Shown: in pieces, positions 62,675 to 64,000 of the stretch | How the letters are laid out: each line of letters opens with the position of its first letter | Position numbering within the stretch: position 1 is the stretch's first letter | Source: Psychrobacillus sp048572895 | GTDB taxonomy: Bacteria; Bacillota; Bacilli; Bacillales_A; Planococcaceae | Assembly: GCF_048572895.1 (NCBI RefSeq) | Contig: NZ_CP183878.1 | Span: forward strand, 2,790,001-2,854,000 | Reading direction: 5' to 3' | DNA: 64,000 nucleotides | Made by a program: the position numbers and the translations under genes | Notes under the pieces: generated by a model | Told to the model about the DNA's origin: nothing | What the model saw: the letters and a program-made list of their open reading frames with translations, nothing else | The model's database searches: none

Positions 62675-64000
62675 TTATTGCACTTCAAATGTATATAAAT
62701 CTTTATCTAGTTCCTCAATATAACGCGATGGCGTACCTTTGTACGTTAAATATACGTTTTCTTTTGCACGGGTCATTGATACATATAGAAGGCGTCGGTT
62801 GATGTCGATTGTAGAGGTGATATCATCTTCTAATCGATTTTGTAACGATGGGAAGCGATTGTTTAGACCGGAAATGATTACATAATCAAATTCTAGTCCC
62901 TTCGCACCGTGCATCGTTAATAGCTTTACGCCCGGTGTTAAGGCGCTGCCGTATTGGTCGCGAATAATCTCGCTTTGGATGTCACTATAGTATAAGCTGT
63001 TTCGCCAGCCGTCTAAACGATGGTTTTCAAAAAGTAATACCCCGATTGTCGACTCCCAGCCATCAGCCTGAGCTTCAGCTTGGATATCCTTTATGAGCTT
63101 CGCAACTAATTGCGTTTCATACTTGTACGACTCCGCACTCAGCACCCCTGGCAGTAACCCTGACTCCTCTGCATCATATTCCTGTTCGATGTCCTCAGAA
63201 TTTAACGTCGAGTCATGCTTCAATAGCGAATTGGCTAAGTCCATAATTTCCTTCGTACTACGGAATGCGCCACTTAACTTTTTCGTGCGACTACCTTGAA
63301 CTTTAATGCCTACACTTAGCCAAGTGAAGTCGGTTTTATAAATTTTTTGCCCTAAATCCGCAGCAACGACTAATCCTTTACGCGCTACTTTGCGTAACGA
63401 TATTAATTGAATTTGCGATAAGTCCTGTGCCTCATCGATAAATATGTAGTCGTATTCGAATTGCTTATTTACTTGATCGATATAGTCATTTACGACGTTT
63501 GCGTAATCCTGCCACATATATAATGAGTTCACATTTAAGTACGAGTTCCACGCCTCTAAAATCGTGTATATGACTTTACGATCACTCGCTTGAAGAGCCG
63601 TCCCTCGACCAGTACGTTGAATGCCTTTATACTCGTCGAAAGTTTTAATGCCCTTATCTTTAATCCAAGCAATCTCTTCTTCTACAAACGCTTGATATTT
63701 TTTATCCGTATAGAAGCGGTGTGTACCAGATAATTGATTTAAAAATGTACTAAATGTGTTCTTATTAACAGGCTCTTTATACTTCCTTAATTTATGAAGC
63801 ACTTTCACCGTCCACTTATGATAGGTGTACACATCGACATTTAGCTTTTCAAGGTCCATTTGCAACTCTTCTTCAAGATCGTTTTTCAGCGACTCTTTAA
63901 TATACTTTTGCAGCGTATTATTGAATGTAACAAACAAAATAGAAGCAGATGGGTCTTCTTCAACGATGTTTTGTAGCTTCGTTAGTAATACAGTTGTCTT
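62675..64000 (-). CDS. UvrD-like superfamily 1 helicase (N-terminus outside the window)
   Basis: The frame runs open to the window edge, where the end of Walker A (GKTTVLLTK type; KTTVLLTKL is visible) appears, so the start lies outside. Further motifs: ILFVTFNNTLQKYI, VYTYHKW, YDYIFIDEAQDLSQIQ, VVAADLGQKIYK, LSGAFRSTKEI, LLTMHGAKGLEFDYVIISG and LLYVSMTRAKENVYL, all of a UvrD/PcrA-type 3'-5' helicase. Its base composition and codon use resemble those of the GHKL operon at 53404-57152 more than the A+T-rich genes between. It could be the fifth, upstream member of that operon, now separated. Confidence 0.88.
   Translation of the reverse strand, partial: KTTVLLTKLQNIVEEDPSASILFVTFNNTLQKYIKESLKNDLEEELQMDLEKLNVDVYTYHKWTVKVLHKLRKYKEPVNKNTFSTFLNQLSGTHRFYTDKKYQAFVEEEIAWIKDKGIKTFDEYKGIQRTGRGTALQASDRKVIYTILEAWNSYLNVNSLYMWQDYANVVNDYIDQVNKQFEYDYIFIDEAQDLSQIQLISLRKVARKGLVVAADLGQKIYKTDFTWLSVGIKVQGSRTKKLSGAFRSTKEIMDLANSLLKHDSTLNSEDIEQEYDAEESGLLPGVLSAESYKYETQLVAKLIKDIQAEAQADGWESTIGVLLFENHRLDGWRNSLYYSDIQSEIIRDQYGSALTPGVKLLTMHGAKGLEFDYVIISGLNNRFPSLQNRLEDDITSTIDINRRLLYVSMTRAKENVYLTYKGTPSRYIEELDKDLYTFEVQ

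Noticed and set aside
1..64000. CRISPR arrays
   Set aside because: No run of direct repeats with regular unique spacers was seen; the repeats found are dispersed and single.

Overview
The window is low-G+C DNA from an endospore-forming member of the Bacillales. The support is a gamma-type SASP gene (25526-25768), Shine-Dalgarno-led operons with frequent TTG/GTG starts, TnrA-, Fur- and LacI/CcpA-type boxes, and Bacillus-style YwqCDE, AhpCF, YkvR and HelD proteins. The overall look is that of the Lysinibacillus/Psychrobacillus/Sporosarcina group, but the genus is an inference.

Positions 1-47320 are mostly ordinary chromosome. Layout: an exopolysaccharide initiation/control operon (sugar transferase, PHP phosphatase, Wzz-like modulator, BY-kinase, start of a glycosyltransferase; 1-3055); an exonuclease/nucleotidyltransferase pair; an ammonium transporter with a TnrA-type box; MgtC; a beta-glucoside operon (binding protein, two permeases, LacI regulator, GH1 enzyme; no ATPase) with two LacI operators and a cre-like site; an RND exporter; a broken Rpn-type nuclease gene; a possible ~90-nt small RNA; ahpCF; a nucleoside and a Ser/Thr transporter; sspE; a Fur-boxed siderophore operon (26209-30155); an LLM oxidoreductase and small conserved genes; a prolyl-4-hydroxylase-like gene with a decayed duplicate on the other side of helD; and a Liv-type ABC transporter operon (with a fused LivM-LivG protein) joined to SDR, thiolase, CoA-transferase and AraC genes (38390-47320).

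Positions 47600-64000 form an accessory, defence-rich region. It opens with gene remnants (XRE regulator, CPBP protease, tyrosine integrase) beside a copy of the tmRNA 3' end, the usual sign of an integration site. A complete Gabija system (gajA-gajB) follows, then a large nested palindrome, then a four-gene minus-strand operon with a GHKL ATPase. That operon is separated from a UvrD-like helicase of similar style by a more A+T-rich block containing a decayed serine recombinase, an EcsC-like membrane protein, a PD-(D/E)XK protein and a Sau3AI/MutH-type endonuclease without a visible methyltransferase. The GHKL ATPase operon, perhaps together with the helicase, is the best candidate here for an undescribed defence system.

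Two families of short dispersed non-coding repeats recur through the window and mark several decayed or duplicated spots.
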